Under the pieces are notes generated by a model, which saw only the letters and a list, made by a program, of their open reading frames with translations, did not search any database and had not been told where the DNA came from. Of a DNA stretch of 39,734 bases, positions 31,680 to 39,616 are shown piece by piece (positions within the stretch are counted from its first letter, which is position 1; the number at the start of each line of letters is the position of its first letter). A program made the translations under genes and the position numbers. The DNA lies in contig JAEEUB010000007.1 of NCBI GenBank assembly GCA_016286785.1, positions 1-39,734 on the forward strand, written 5' to 3'. This DNA comes from Candidatus Saccharimonadota bacterium (lineage in GTDB: Bacteria; Patescibacteriota; Saccharimonadia; Saccharimonadales; Saccharimonadaceae).

Positions 31680-33185
31680 TTATTCTATATTTAGATTATT
31701 GGCGATGTTTTCTATGAATTGTTGTATAATCGTCTCATATTCTTCGTAGTTCTTCGGTTCGGATATGGTAATATTGTTGGGGTATGCAATATTTAGGTCC
31801 GTTATCATGCTAAAATCATTATTTTGGTATTCGAAATATAGTCTAGAGATCTTATGTTGTTCGTCAATTTCGACATATAGATTCGGTAGATTTGATATGC
31901 TACTAATTAGGTTATCCGAATTTAAATCATCGTTACTGTGTCCTAGGCAACTAGCTAAGTTAGTCACTTCTTTGGAGCTATTAATTGAGGTAATAAAGCT
32001 TTCAAACTTTGTTTTATTTAAGACAATGCGGCGCACCGGATAGTTCTTATTGCTGATTGGGATGCCTTCTGTGCTGGAGGAAATAAATGGATTTTGTTGG
32101 TATAGCAGGGCGATATTTTTTGAATTACTGTCGAGGCTATTCACAAGTGGTGTAAAACAACTTGAGTTTTGGTTAATTGCTTGATTGATGGTATTACTAG
32201 AAATCTTAACCCATTTGCTTTCGGCATTGTTAGTGGTTTTATTGGGGTAATTTGAGTCATCCGCAGATGGGGTGATTGTAGCGCAATCTTTTTCGTTCTT
32301 GCAGTCAATTACTGGTTCGGGATTGTTTATGAGCGATGTAGTTAGATTCTCCATGTTTTCGGTTCTAAAATACAAATCTCCTTTTGGTGTGTATATTTCG
32401 CTAATATTTACTGTGGTATCTTCTGGTGAATTCTGTGTTTTAAGATTTAAGTTTATATCAGCTGAATTAGCAAACGAGCCACCGAGTTTTTGGGAGTTTA
32501 GATTAATCTTAATTCTTGAAAAGGGGGAGCTATCGTCATTAATGGTGATTGCGACTGTGCCGCTTATATCCATATTGTCGTTGTAGCCGTTTTCTAATAG
32601 GTTTTGAAAGGCCATACTTACTGGATCTTCTGGCTTATTGATGATTAAGAGCGCTGCAACTACGCCGCAACCTATTGCTAAAAATATCGCAATAATACCA
32701 CCGACAATCAAGCCCCGTTTTTTGAGCAGAGTATGAGTAGATTTAACCTCGGTAACGATTGGCTTTGGTGCAGCGTTGATTTGAGGGGCTGAGCTATTAT
32801 TTGGTTGTGCGCTTGAAGTGTTTGGAGCTTCGTCTAGTATTGGGGTCGCTTTAATATCGTTGTCTGGCTTTACGGGTACGAATTTTTTGTTGGCCGCTAG
32901 TGGTCTTGTTACGCCAAAGTTTGGGCGACTAAGAGTTGTTTTTATGGGATTTATTTTTTCTGATTTTGTGCCAAATGGGTTTTCGGGTTGTATTATTGGC
33001 TTAAGCGAACCAAATGTATCGTCAGCTTGTTTTATTGGTTTAAACGATTCGGGCGCATTATCGTTTTGTTGTCTAGTAACGTTATCGTTGTTTAGATCTG
33101 TAGCTTCCGATGCGTTCTTGACCGGCTCTTCTGGTGTAGGCTTGGGATTGAGGGGATTTGGGGTGCCCTCGTAATCTTGATCCAT
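31680..33185 (-). CDS. Membrane protein with disordered Pro/Asn-rich cytoplasmic part, unknown
   Basis: 501 residues. Residues 1-155 are Pro/Asn/Lys-rich and probably disordered, with a 13-residue tandem repeat (47-59 and 60-72, pattern S-[FL]-KPI-x-Q...FG). One membrane helix spans about 158-182. The outer part, about 320 residues, is rich in Asn and Ser with several Cys pairs (for example DCKNEKDC). The topology (N-terminus inside, bulk outside) is predicted from the basic KKRG before the helix. I do not recognise a family. AAAGGAG precedes the ATG by 5 nt, and TGATATCAT lies about 30 nt upstream. It is divergent from eno. Confidence 0.8.
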   Translation of the reverse strand: MDQDYEGTPNPLNPKPTPEEPVKNASEATDLNNDNVTRQQNDNAPESFKPIKQADDTFGSLKPIIQPENPFGTKSEKINPIKTTLSRPNFGVTRPLAANKKFVPVKPDNDIKATPILDEAPNTSSAQPNNSSAPQINAAPKPIVTEVKSTHTLLKKRGLIVGGIIAIFLAIGCGVVAALLIINKPEDPVSMAFQNLLENGYNDNMDISGTVAITINDDSSPFSRIKINLNSQKLGGSFANSADINLNLKTQNSPEDTTVNISEIYTPKGDLYFRTENMENLTTSLINNPEPVIDCKNEKDCATITPSADDSNYPNKTTNNAESKWVKISSNTINQAINQNSSCFTPLVNSLDSNSKNIALLYQQNPFISSSTEGIPISNKNYPVRRIVLNKTKFESFITSINSSKEVTNLASCLGHSNDDLNSDNLISSISNLPNLYVEIDEQHKISRLYFEYQNNDFSMITDLNIAYPNNITISEPKNYEEYETIIQQFIENIANNLNIE

Positions 33186-33212
33186 AAAAACTCCTTTATA
33201 ATACTTATGTTT

Positions 33213-33218
33213 ATGATA
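33213..33218 (-). promoter_or_regulatory. -10 of the 501-residue membrane protein gene
   Basis: Minus-strand TATCAT preceded by TGA, about 27 nt before the ATG, back to back with the eno promoter. Confidence 0.5.
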
Positions 33219-33239
33219 TCACGTTCCATAAAAAAATGC

Positions 33240-33245
33240 TATAAT
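33240..33245 (+). promoter_or_regulatory. Leaderless promoter of eno
   Basis: TATAAT preceded by TGC ends 6 nt before the ATG at 33252. The in-frame ATG at 33246 directly adjoins the -10 and is unlikely to be transcribed as a start. Confidence 0.75.
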
Positions 33246-33251
33246 ATGCTT

Positions 33252-34535
33252 ATGGATAATTTCGTTATTAAAGATATAAAAGCGCGACAAGTTTTAGATT
33301 CAAGAGGAAATCCAACAGTAGAAGCAGCTGTTTGGCTTAGAAATGGTGGTTTTGGCAGAGCTATTGTACCTTCTGGTGCATCTACCGGTTCTGGTGAAGC
33401 TTTGGAGCTGCGTGATGGGGACAAAAATTATTACCGCGGTAAAGGGGTATTAAAGGCGGTCTGGAATGTTAATTCTAAGATTCGCGATGTGCTTGTGGGT
33501 AACATTGCGGATCCTTTTACCGTTGATCAATTGATGCTCGAACTAGATGGCACCGAGAATAAATCTAGCTTGGGCGCAAATGCCGTGCTAGCTGTTTCTC
33601 TTGCAAATGCCAAAGCGAATGCTAACGCAAGAAAAATGCCTTTTTATTATTATATCGCTGAACTGGCTGGCACCACTAACCAGATGTCTATTCCGATGCC
33701 GATGATGAATGTAATGAATGGCGGAGCGCATGCAGCTTGGGCAACCGATTTTCAGGAGTATATGATTATGCCACTTGGTGCGGGAAATATAGCTGAGGCT
33801 GTGCGATATGGGGCGGAAGTTTTTTATGCGCTTAAAGACATTTTGAATGAACGCGGTTATCCGACTACAGTTGGCGATGAGGGTGGATATGCACCACGAG
33901 TAAGAGAAGGTAATAATGAGCCGCTAGAATGCATTCGTTTAGCTGTCCAAAAAGCGGGTTTTGAACTTGGTAAAGATATCTCTATTGCTATGGATATAGC
34001 GGCAAGCGAGTTTTATAATCATGGCCACTATGAGTTGAAGACTAATGGTGATTGGAAATCTGCTGACGATTTGATTAATTGGTATACTTGGATTATCGAT
34101 AATTATCCTGTGGTTTCGATTGAAGATGGTTTGGCTGAAGATGATTGGGATAATTGGAAAAAAATGACCGAAAGATTAGGTGGGCGAGTACAACTGGTTG
34201 GAGATGATTTGTTTGTAACGAACACGGAATTATTGGAAAAAGGCATAGAGTTAGGAGCCGCAAATGCGATTTTGATTAAGCCTAATCAAATTGGTTCTTT
34301 GTCGGAGACTATCGACGCCGTCATAATGGCAAAGAATGCTGGATATCATACTATTATGTCTCATCGTTCTGGCGATACGGAGGATGTTTCGATTGCACAT
34401 CTTGCGGTTGGGCTTGGTACAGGACAAATCAAAACTGGTTCTTTGTCTCGTACGGAACGTATTGCTAAATATAACGAATTAATTAGAATTGCAGATGCTA
34501 ATTCCCAGCTTGGCCTAGTGCAGAAGCCTCTCTAA
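33252..34535 (+). CDS. eno: Enolase
   Basis: 427 residues, the usual length. VPSGASTGSGEALELRDGD, MPMMNVMNGGAHA, the metal-binding Asp of MDIAASEF, VSIEDGLAEDDW, GDDLFVTN, the catalytic Lys in LIKPNQIGS and SHRSGDTED are all present. It dehydrates 2-phosphoglycerate to phosphoenolpyruvate. The start is fixed by the -10 box. Its last 38 bases overlap the end of the convergent LOG-family gene. Confidence 0.98.
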   Translation: MDNFVIKDIKARQVLDSRGNPTVEAAVWLRNGGFGRAIVPSGASTGSGEALELRDGDKNYYRGKGVLKAVWNVNSKIRDVLVGNIADPFTVDQLMLELDGTENKSSLGANAVLAVSLANAKANANARKMPFYYYIAELAGTTNQMSIPMPMMNVMNGGAHAAWATDFQEYMIMPLGAGNIAEAVRYGAEVFYALKDILNERGYPTTVGDEGGYAPRVREGNNEPLECIRLAVQKAGFELGKDISIAMDIAASEFYNHGHYELKTNGDWKSADDLINWYTWIIDNYPVVSIEDGLAEDDWDNWKKMTERLGGRVQLVGDDLFVTNTELLEKGIELGAANAILIKPNQIGSLSETIDAVIMAKNAGYHTIMSHRSGDTEDVSIAHLAVGLGTGQIKTGSLSRTERIAKYNELIRIADANSQLGLVQKPL

Positions 34536-35214
34536 AGCCATCATAGAAGTTTTCTGAAACTTTTGGATGACCGATTTTGTTGGCGGCCTTAACGACGTCT
34601 TTTAGGTTGTTGGTAATTTTAAAAATCCCAGTATCGTGTACGCTTATTAGTTTTAGTGCCAACATTTTGCCGATTATTTTATCGAAACCTTTCCAGTAGC
34701 TTTCGCCGATCAAGAATATTGGCATAGTCGGCATTTTCTTTTCCTGCGTCAAACAAAGGATTTCGGATAGTTCGTCCATTGTACCAAATCCTCCTGGGAA
34801 AAAGACGAATACCTTGGCAGACATAGCTAATGCAACTTTACGAGCAAAAAAGTACTCAAATGTTAGACAATCAGTAAGGTAGGGGTTAGGAAATTGTTCG
34901 TGTGCGAGTGTAATATTTAGACCGATAGTTCTTCCACCGATTTCGTACGCCCCGTGAGATGCGGCTTCCATAATGCCTGGGCCGCCGCCCGTAATTACTG
35001 CATGGCCGTTTTCGGCCAACATGTGGCCGAGCTCGTGTGCCATTTTACAATACTTATTGTCTTGCGGTAGTCTAGCTGAACCAAAAACAGTGACTCCCTG
35101 TGGAAACGAACGAACTATTTTCAGTCCTTGTCCTAAATCTCTGGCGTATGCATTTGCGCGCTCTAAATCTGCGATTGATAATTGTTTTATTAATTCTTCT
35201 TCGGCCTTTATCAT
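34498..35214 (-). CDS. LOG family protein (TIGR00730, phosphoribohydrolase-like)
   Basis: 238 residues with the Rossmann-type GGGPG (76-80) and the signature PGGFGTMDE (140-148), as in LOG/YvdD proteins that hydrolyse nucleoside monophosphates to base and ribose 5-phosphate. Release of ribose 5-phosphate would fit its place at the end of the gap-rpiB-rpe-pfkB unit. AAAGGAAAA precedes the ATG. The last 12 codons overlap the eno gene antisense by 38 nt. The N-terminal 40 residues are an extra helical part. Confidence 0.9.
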   Translation of the reverse strand: MIKAEEELIKQLSIADLERANAYARDLGQGLKIVRSFPQGVTVFGSARLPQDNKYCKMAHELGHMLAENGHAVITGGGPGIMEAASHGAYEIGGRTIGLNITLAHEQFPNPYLTDCLTFEYFFARKVALAMSAKVFVFFPGGFGTMDELSEILCLTQEKKMPTMPIFLIGESYWKGFDKIIGKMLALKLISVHDTGIFKITNNLKDVVKAANKIGHPKVSENFYDGFREASALGQAGN

Positions 35215-35224
35215 GTTTTCCTTT

Positions 35225-36187
35225 CTAGATTTTTTGAATTGGCATTAGATGTAATTGCTCTTTTCCCGATAAAATTCCTTTACTGGCGCCGATTTTGGTA
35301 ATTACGGATGTTGAATTGGCGGATGCAAAGATTAATGATTCTTTAAATGACTTTCCACTAGCTAAATGAGCCAAAAAACCGGAGCCAAATGCGTCCCCTG
35401 CGCCGGTTGCGTCCTTTATTTTTTTATCTTCGTAAATGCCGAAACGATATGTTTCATCTTTGTTGCTGGCTATGCCACCCATTGGTCCAGCTGTAATAAT
35501 AACCGTGGGGCAATAATTACGCAGATGGCTTATTAGCTCGCTAAGGTTAACTCCGGGTACAATTTGTCTGGCTTCGGATTGGTTAAGATTTAAAACATCT
35601 ACGTATTTAAGAAGACTAATTAAGTTTTTATGCTCCTCTATTTCTTTACTGCCAGGATTGAACATTATTTTAATATTTGCGTCCTTAGATTTCTTGAAAA
35701 ATCTCTTTAATGTGTCAAAATCGCCTTTTAGTGATGTAGTGTAGAGCCAGTCTGGTTGAATTAGGTCCAGATCCTGTTCGTTAAACTCGCCAAATTGAGC
35801 AGAGGCGCCTCTGTAGGTTAGAATGGTGCGTTCTCCGCTCCTCTCGTCTAGCAGAATAATAGACGTGCCGGTAGATTTTTTGTTTAAGAAGTTGATGTAG
35901 CTACTATCAATGTTTTCTTTGTCTAGTATGCTAATTATGGCTTCGCCAGCGGGGTCATGGGCGATATTTCCCATAAAAATAGCTTCGTGGCCGTGTCTCG
36001 CAAAGGTGATAGCCGAGTTTAATCCTCCCCCGCCGATTTCATAAGCTATTTTATCGATGTCAACTTTGGAGCCAACCAAAATATCACCGTAAATTGGGCC
36101 TTTATCGATGGGTCTTGCAACTAAATCGTCATGGTCTATCAAGAAAATATCTTGCAGGGCCGAACCAAGGGAGACGATGCGTGCCAT
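35225..36187 (-). CDS. PfkB family carbohydrate kinase
   Basis: 320 residues of the ribokinase fold: GGGGLNSAITFARHG near the start, and the PfkB signature 2 DATGAGDAFGSGFLA containing the catalytic Asp in the last third. It phosphorylates a sugar, sugar phosphate or nucleoside; the substrate cannot be told from sequence. It starts 2 nt after rpe and runs into LOG after 10 nt. Given its neighbours a role in ribose/ribulose or nucleoside use is plausible. Confidence 0.9.
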   Translation of the reverse strand: MARIVSLGSALQDIFLIDHDDLVARPIDKGPIYGDILVGSKVDIDKIAYEIGGGGLNSAITFARHGHEAIFMGNIAHDPAGEAIISILDKENIDSSYINFLNKKSTGTSIILLDERSGERTILTYRGASAQFGEFNEQDLDLIQPDWLYTTSLKGDFDTLKRFFKKSKDANIKIMFNPGSKEIEEHKNLISLLKYVDVLNLNQSEARQIVPGVNLSELISHLRNYCPTVIITAGPMGGIASNKDETYRFGIYEDKKIKDATGAGDAFGSGFLAHLASGKSFKESLIFASANSTSVITKIGASKGILSGKEQLHLMPIQKI

Positions 36188-36189
36188 TA

Positions 36190-36846
36190 TTACAACACTA
36201 CTCCGTTTTTGTCAATTTCGGCGACCAGGCTTCTAAATGCTGCTCCCGGATCGGTGGCTTGCGAAATAGCTGCCCCTACGTTAATTACATCGAGGTCAGC
36301 GTGTGAGAGGGCTCTGATGTTAGTAATATTTGCTCCGCCATCCCAGCCAATTTCTACTTCTGGTTTCATGTTGCGGATAAGTGCGATTTTTTCCATCTGC
36401 ATAAGATCGGCCGGTGCTCCCTGTACGCCTAGTTGCCCGGCGAACACCAGTACGTGATCTACGGCGTCAATGTATGGTTTAATATTTCCTGGATAAGTTG
36501 ATGGCAAAAGTGCAACGCCGGTTCTAATACCAGCTTCTTTTAGCGTGTTGAAAGTTGGGAGAAGGTCTTCGTTTGCTTCGGCGTGCAAAATGCAAAGAGA
36601 GGGGTGAAGCTTTAAGATGGTGTCTAGATAATTAGAAGGATTTGAGGCCATTAAATGTAAATCTGCTGTCCAGTTTTTGGGCCACCAGATGTTGGTGATG
36701 TCTAATGTGGGGTAAGGAGCAAAAATCCCATCCGAGACATCGATTTGTACGCGCCTGGTAAAAATATTGATTCTTTCAACTTGCGTACGATAGTCCTGTT
36801 TGTTGTCGGTTAAAATTGCCGGCACGATTGATACTGTTCTAATCAT
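36190..36846 (-). CDS. Ribulose-phosphate 3-epimerase-like protein
   Basis: 218 residues with the TIM-barrel order of Rpe: start VSIVPAIL, QIDVSDGIFAP, LHLMASNP, HVLVFAGQLG, IGWDGGAN. Of the four metal ligands known from E. coli Rpe (H34, D36, H67, D177), three are kept, but the first His is Gln here, and the early Ser of the PSILS motif is Ala. The activity may be changed, so I do not give the name rpe as certain. AAAGGGAGG precedes the ATG 36846, which overlaps the rpiB end by 8 nt. In the frame a start 5 codons further up is also possible. Confidence 0.85.
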   Translation of the reverse strand: MIRTVSIVPAILTDNKQDYRTQVERINIFTRRVQIDVSDGIFAPYPTLDITNIWWPKNWTADLHLMASNPSNYLDTILKLHPSLCILHAEANEDLLPTFNTLKEAGIRTGVALLPSTYPGNIKPYIDAVDHVLVFAGQLGVQGAPADLMQMEKIALIRNMKPEVEIGWDGGANITNIRALSHADLDVINVGAAISQATDPGAAFRSLVAEIDKNGVVL

Positions 36847-37288
36847 AGTCCTCCCTTTCATCTAGGCGATTAACGCGTCTTACGCGACGTTCTATTTCGG
36901 TAAAAGTCGTATTTAAAAAGGCCATTACAATATCTATAGCTTCCTCGTCTTCCATAATGCGTGCAGACAAGCATAAGATGTTGGCATCGTCGTGTTGGCG
37001 CGCAAGAATGGCGGACTCTGGGTTAAAACAATTAGCCGCACGAATCCCTTTAAATCTGTTGGCTTGAATTGTCATTCCGTGGCCGGAGTCGCAAATTAAA
37101 ATACCCATAGAGCCATGGTCTTCGCGTACGTTTTTAGCTACCGCTATAGCTGAATCATTATAATCGTCTTCTCTTTGATATTCAAAGGCGCCCTCGTCTT
37201 GGACCTTGTATCCTTTAGTAATGAGGACGTATTTTAATAATTCCTTTTTAGCTAATCCATGATAATCTGCCCCGATGTAGATTTTCAT
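36839..37288 (-). CDS. rpiB: Ribose 5-phosphate isomerase B
   Basis: 149 residues, the RpiB length. MKIYIGADYHGLAKKE, GILICDSGHGMTIQAN with the catalytic Cys, KGIRAANC and ARQHDDANIL match the family. It interconverts ribose 5-phosphate and ribulose 5-phosphate. ATG 37288 was chosen since GGAAAGGGAAG is 4 nt upstream and it overlaps the gap stop in ATGA; the frame continues upstream inside gap. The usual ICGTGxG is ICDSGHG, within family variation. Confidence 0.94.
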   Translation of the reverse strand: MKIYIGADYHGLAKKELLKYVLITKGYKVQDEGAFEYQREDDYNDSAIAVAKNVREDHGSMGILICDSGHGMTIQANRFKGIRAANCFNPESAILARQHDDANILCLSARIMEDEEAIDIVMAFLNTTFTEIERRVRRVNRLDEREDYD

Positions 37289-38292
37289 GATCTTCCCTTT
37301 CCGAAATCTACGGCAAGCTCTACGAGGCGATTGGAATATCCCCATTCATTGTCGTACCAGGCTACAACTTTAACCATGTTTCCACCTACAACGTCTAGGA
37401 GTGGTAGATCGATTACGCAGGAATTAGGGTTACCAATAAAATCGGACGAGACTAATTCTTCTTCTATAACGCCTATGATACCTTCGTAATAAGGTTCCCT
37501 TGCAACTTTTTTAAATAGTTTATTTAGTTCTTCTATCGATGTGTCTCGTTTTAATACCGCAGTAATGTCTGAAAGAGAAACTACTGGAGTTGGAACCCTA
37601 ACGGAAAGCCCTGTAAATTTATCCTTTAAGGTAGGAATTGTTAGAGCGGTTGCTTTTGATGCCCCCGTAGTAGTCGGCACGATGTTTTCGGCGGCACTAC
37701 GAGCTTCGCGGAGGTCTTTTGCTGGTGCATCTAGTAGTTTTTGTGAACCGGTATAAGAGTGGACAGTCGTCATCATGGCTTTTTCAACGCCAAATTCGTC
37801 TTCTAGGACTTTCATGATTGGCGCAATGCAGTTGGTTGTGCAGGAAGCATTTGATAATATTTTATCAGATGCGTCAACGACATCTTCGTTGACGCCGAGT
37901 ACTACGGTTTTAGCCCCTGCACCTTTTGCTGGAGCCGAGATGACCACTTTTTTGGCACCCGCCTTGATATGCTCGCGTGCATCTTCTGGATTTGTGAAAA
38001 AGCCAGTAGATTCTATTACGACATCAACGTCTAGTTTTTTCCATGGAAGTTTAGAGGGATCTTTTTCGGCATAAACGGGTATCTCACGAGTATTTATGAT
38101 GATAGAATTATTACCGGCGGACACCTTTTTGTCGTATACTCCGTAGGAGGAATCATATTTTAGAAGATGCGCTAGCGTTTTAGCATCGGTGATATCATTA
38201 ATGGCTACGACTTGTACGTCGCGTCTGTCCAAGAGAATTTTGAGTGCATTTCGGCCAATCCGTCCGAAGCCGTTAATCGCAACTTTTACCAT
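37285..38292 (-). CDS. gap: Glyceraldehyde-3-phosphate dehydrogenase
   Basis: 335 residues. NAD-binding NGFGRIGR (7-14), catalytic Cys151 in SNASCTTNC, the active-site His in TTVHSYT and WYDNEWGYSNR are present. It oxidises glyceraldehyde-3-phosphate, the sugar product of phosphoketolase, to 1,3-bisphosphoglycerate. It is first in the unit gap-rpiB-rpe-pfkB-LOG. AGGAGG lies 6 nt before the ATG; TGCTATAAT at 38320-38328 gives a leader of about 20 nt. Confidence 0.98.
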   Translation of the reverse strand: MVKVAINGFGRIGRNALKILLDRRDVQVVAINDITDAKTLAHLLKYDSSYGVYDKKVSAGNNSIIINTREIPVYAEKDPSKLPWKKLDVDVVIESTGFFTNPEDAREHIKAGAKKVVISAPAKGAGAKTVVLGVNEDVVDASDKILSNASCTTNCIAPIMKVLEDEFGVEKAMMTTVHSYTGSQKLLDAPAKDLREARSAAENIVPTTTGASKATALTIPTLKDKFTGLSVRVPTPVVSLSDITAVLKRDTSIEELNKLFKKVAREPYYEGIIGVIEEELVSSDFIGNPNSCVIDLPLLDVVGGNMVKVVAWYDNEWGYSNRLVELAVDFGKGRS

Positions 38293-38319
38293 TTTTACCT
38301 CCTAAATCTACTTATGCCT

Positions 38320-38325
38320 ATTATA
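38320..38325 (-). promoter_or_regulatory. -10 of the gap operon
   Basis: Minus-strand TATAAT preceded by TGC, 27 nt before the gap ATG, with AGGAGG in the leader. Confidence 0.6.
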
Positions 38326-38351
38326 GCACAGTATTGGTTAAATGAAACAAA

Positions 38352-38411
38352 ATATGCTTCTTTTCGGACACGCTCAAGGGCGCTATACTTATGGTCCTTA
38401 AAGAAGCACAT
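38352..38411. terminator. Long imperfect inverted repeat downstream of rpsG
   Basis: Two 18-nt arms (38352-38369 and 38394-38411) match at 14 positions plus wobble pairs, with CGC/GCG pairing in the 24-nt loop. T-rich sequence follows on both sides. It is the likely terminator of rpsL-rpsG, 7 nt after the rpsG stop. Confidence 0.65.
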
Positions 38412-38417
38412 TGTTTT

Positions 38418-38894
38418 TTAGCGGGCAAAGTGTGCAAAGGCACGGTTTGCTTCGGCCATGCGATGGCAGTCTTCCTTCTTCTTGAAGGCTGCACCGGTTT
38501 CGTTGTAGGCGTCAACAATTTCTGCCTCGAGGCGTTTGGCGTACGGCATACCACTACGTGCGCGTGCCGATTGTACTAGCCATGAAAAGGCAAAGTGAAG
38601 TTGTCTGTGACCAGAAATTGGGAAAGGAATCTGGTAGTTTGCGCCACCAACGCGGCGAGATTTAACTTCGAAATTTGGACTAACGTTGGCTATAGCTTTT
38701 TCTAAAACTTCTACTGGATTTTCGGATTTTAGTTTTTTAGCAGCTCCTTCGATTGCGGCATAAACAGCGCGTTCGGCAACTTGTTTTTTCCCGTCTAGCA
38801 TTGATTTGTTGATTAATCTTTGGACTAGAATCGATTGGTATTTGCGATCCGGATTAACTTTGCGTTGCAAGGATTTTGTGGTTTTACGTGGCAT
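38418..38894 (-). CDS. rpsG: 30S ribosomal protein S7
   Basis: 158 residues, full length. [49 protein letters not shown] and a C-terminal KKKEDCHRMAEANRAFAHF region match S7. It organises the 30S head near the tRNA exit site. The ATG overlaps the rpsL stop in TAATG with GGAGGG upstream, so the genes are coupled. Confidence 0.98.
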   Translation of the reverse strand: MPRKTTKSLQRKVNPDRKYQSILVQRLINKSMLDGKKQVAERAVYAAIEGAAKKLKSENPVEVLEKAIANVSPNFEVKSRRVGGANYQIPFPISGHRQLHFAFSWLVQSARARSGMPYAKRLEAEIVDAYNETGAAFKKKEDCHRMAEANRAFAHFAR

Positions 38895-39307
38895 TACTTA
38901 CCCTCCTTTTTGGCGCCATACTTAGAGCGCCCTTGCTTACGATTGGCGACACCTTGAAGGTCCAATGTGCCGCGTACTACGTGGTAGCGGACACCAGGAA
39001 GATCTGGTACGCGACCGCCGCGCACTAGAACTACGGCGTGCTCTTGTAGGTTGTGTCCCTCTCCTCCGATATAGGCCCAAACTTCTTGGCCGTTGGTGAG
39101 ACGAACGCGGGCAACTTTGCGCATAGCGGAGTTTGGCTTCTTTGGTGTTTTAGTTGTAACTTTAATACAAACCCCACGCTTCAATGGCGAAGCCTTTTCG
39201 TAGCGCTTGGTTTTTAGGGTGTTAATGATAGAACCAAGTGCTGGGGATTTGGATTTTTTCGCAGCCTTTTTTCTAGGTTTGCGAATCAACTGGTTAATAG
39301 TTGGCAT
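38894..39307 (-). CDS. rpsL: 30S ribosomal protein S12
   Basis: 137 residues. [13 protein letters not shown] start, [13 protein letters not shown] and the loop [14 protein letters not shown] are present, plus an insert-like lysine-rich region (11-35). S12 shapes the decoding centre. In most bacteria the second loop reads GGRVKDLPG; Lys is Pro101 here (codon CCA, checked on the DNA). Substitutions at that Lys (K87/K88 of E. coli) are known to affect streptomycin response. GGAGAG precedes the ATG. The leader is long and structured. Confidence 0.98.
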   Translation of the reverse strand: MPTINQLIRKPRKKAAKKSKSPALGSIINTLKTKRYEKASPLKRGVCIKVTTKTPKKPNSAMRKVARVRLTNGQEVWAYIGGEGHNLQEHAVVLVRGGRVPDLPGVRYHVVRGTLDLQGVANRKQGRSKYGAKKEGK

Positions 39308-39421
39308 TAAAATGCTCTCCTTATACTTAATATATTATATATAGTAATTTAGCTACGCTATATGTGGTGTTTAGCGAGTCATAATTACTTCGAAAACCCT
39401 ACATCTAGTGTTCGCTATTTT

Positions 39422-39452
39422 GCTTGTTTGTATACAGCAATAACAAACAAGC
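39422..39452 (-). promoter_or_regulatory. Stem-loop in the rpsL-rpsG leader
   Basis: A perfect 10-bp stem GCTTGTTTGT / ACAAACAAGC encloses an 11-nt loop. It begins about 10 nt after the predicted transcription start (TGATATAAT at 39470-39478) and 115 nt before rpsL. A TAGCGA/TCGCTA pair further on may form a second, larger stem. Possible ribosomal-protein autoregulation; inference. Confidence 0.55.
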
Positions 39453-39515
39453 TGAAACTCTTAACAGTATTATATCACAAACTTTTTATTTTTACTAGTC
39501 TTTTGAGGTGTTAAA

Positions 39516-39540
39516 AAGCCGCCCCGTGCTGGGGCGGCTT
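39516..39540 (-). terminator. GC-rich terminator of the right-edge gene
   Basis: A perfect 10-bp stem AAGCCGCCCC / GGGGCGGCTT with a 5-nt loop, followed on the minus strand by TTTAAC. It ends the gene entering from the right edge. Confidence 0.85.
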
Positions 39541-39616
39541 CTTATCGAGTGGATTGCTTCTCTTTTTCCGAGGAGTCCCTTATCGAGTGGATTGCTTCTC
39601 TTTTTCCGAGGAGTCC
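39541..39616. repeat. Perfect 38-bp tandem duplication at the end of a gene
   Basis: The 38-mer beginning CTTATCGAGTGG occurs at 39541-39578 and again at 39579-39616 without a mismatch. The copy at 39579-39616 codes for the last 11 or so residues and the stop of the right-edge gene; the other copy is noncoding trailer between stop and terminator. Confidence 0.95.

Noticed and set aside
39541-39616. The tandem 38-mer as a CRISPR array
   Set aside because: The copies are directly adjacent with no spacer, only two are present, and one is coding sequence.
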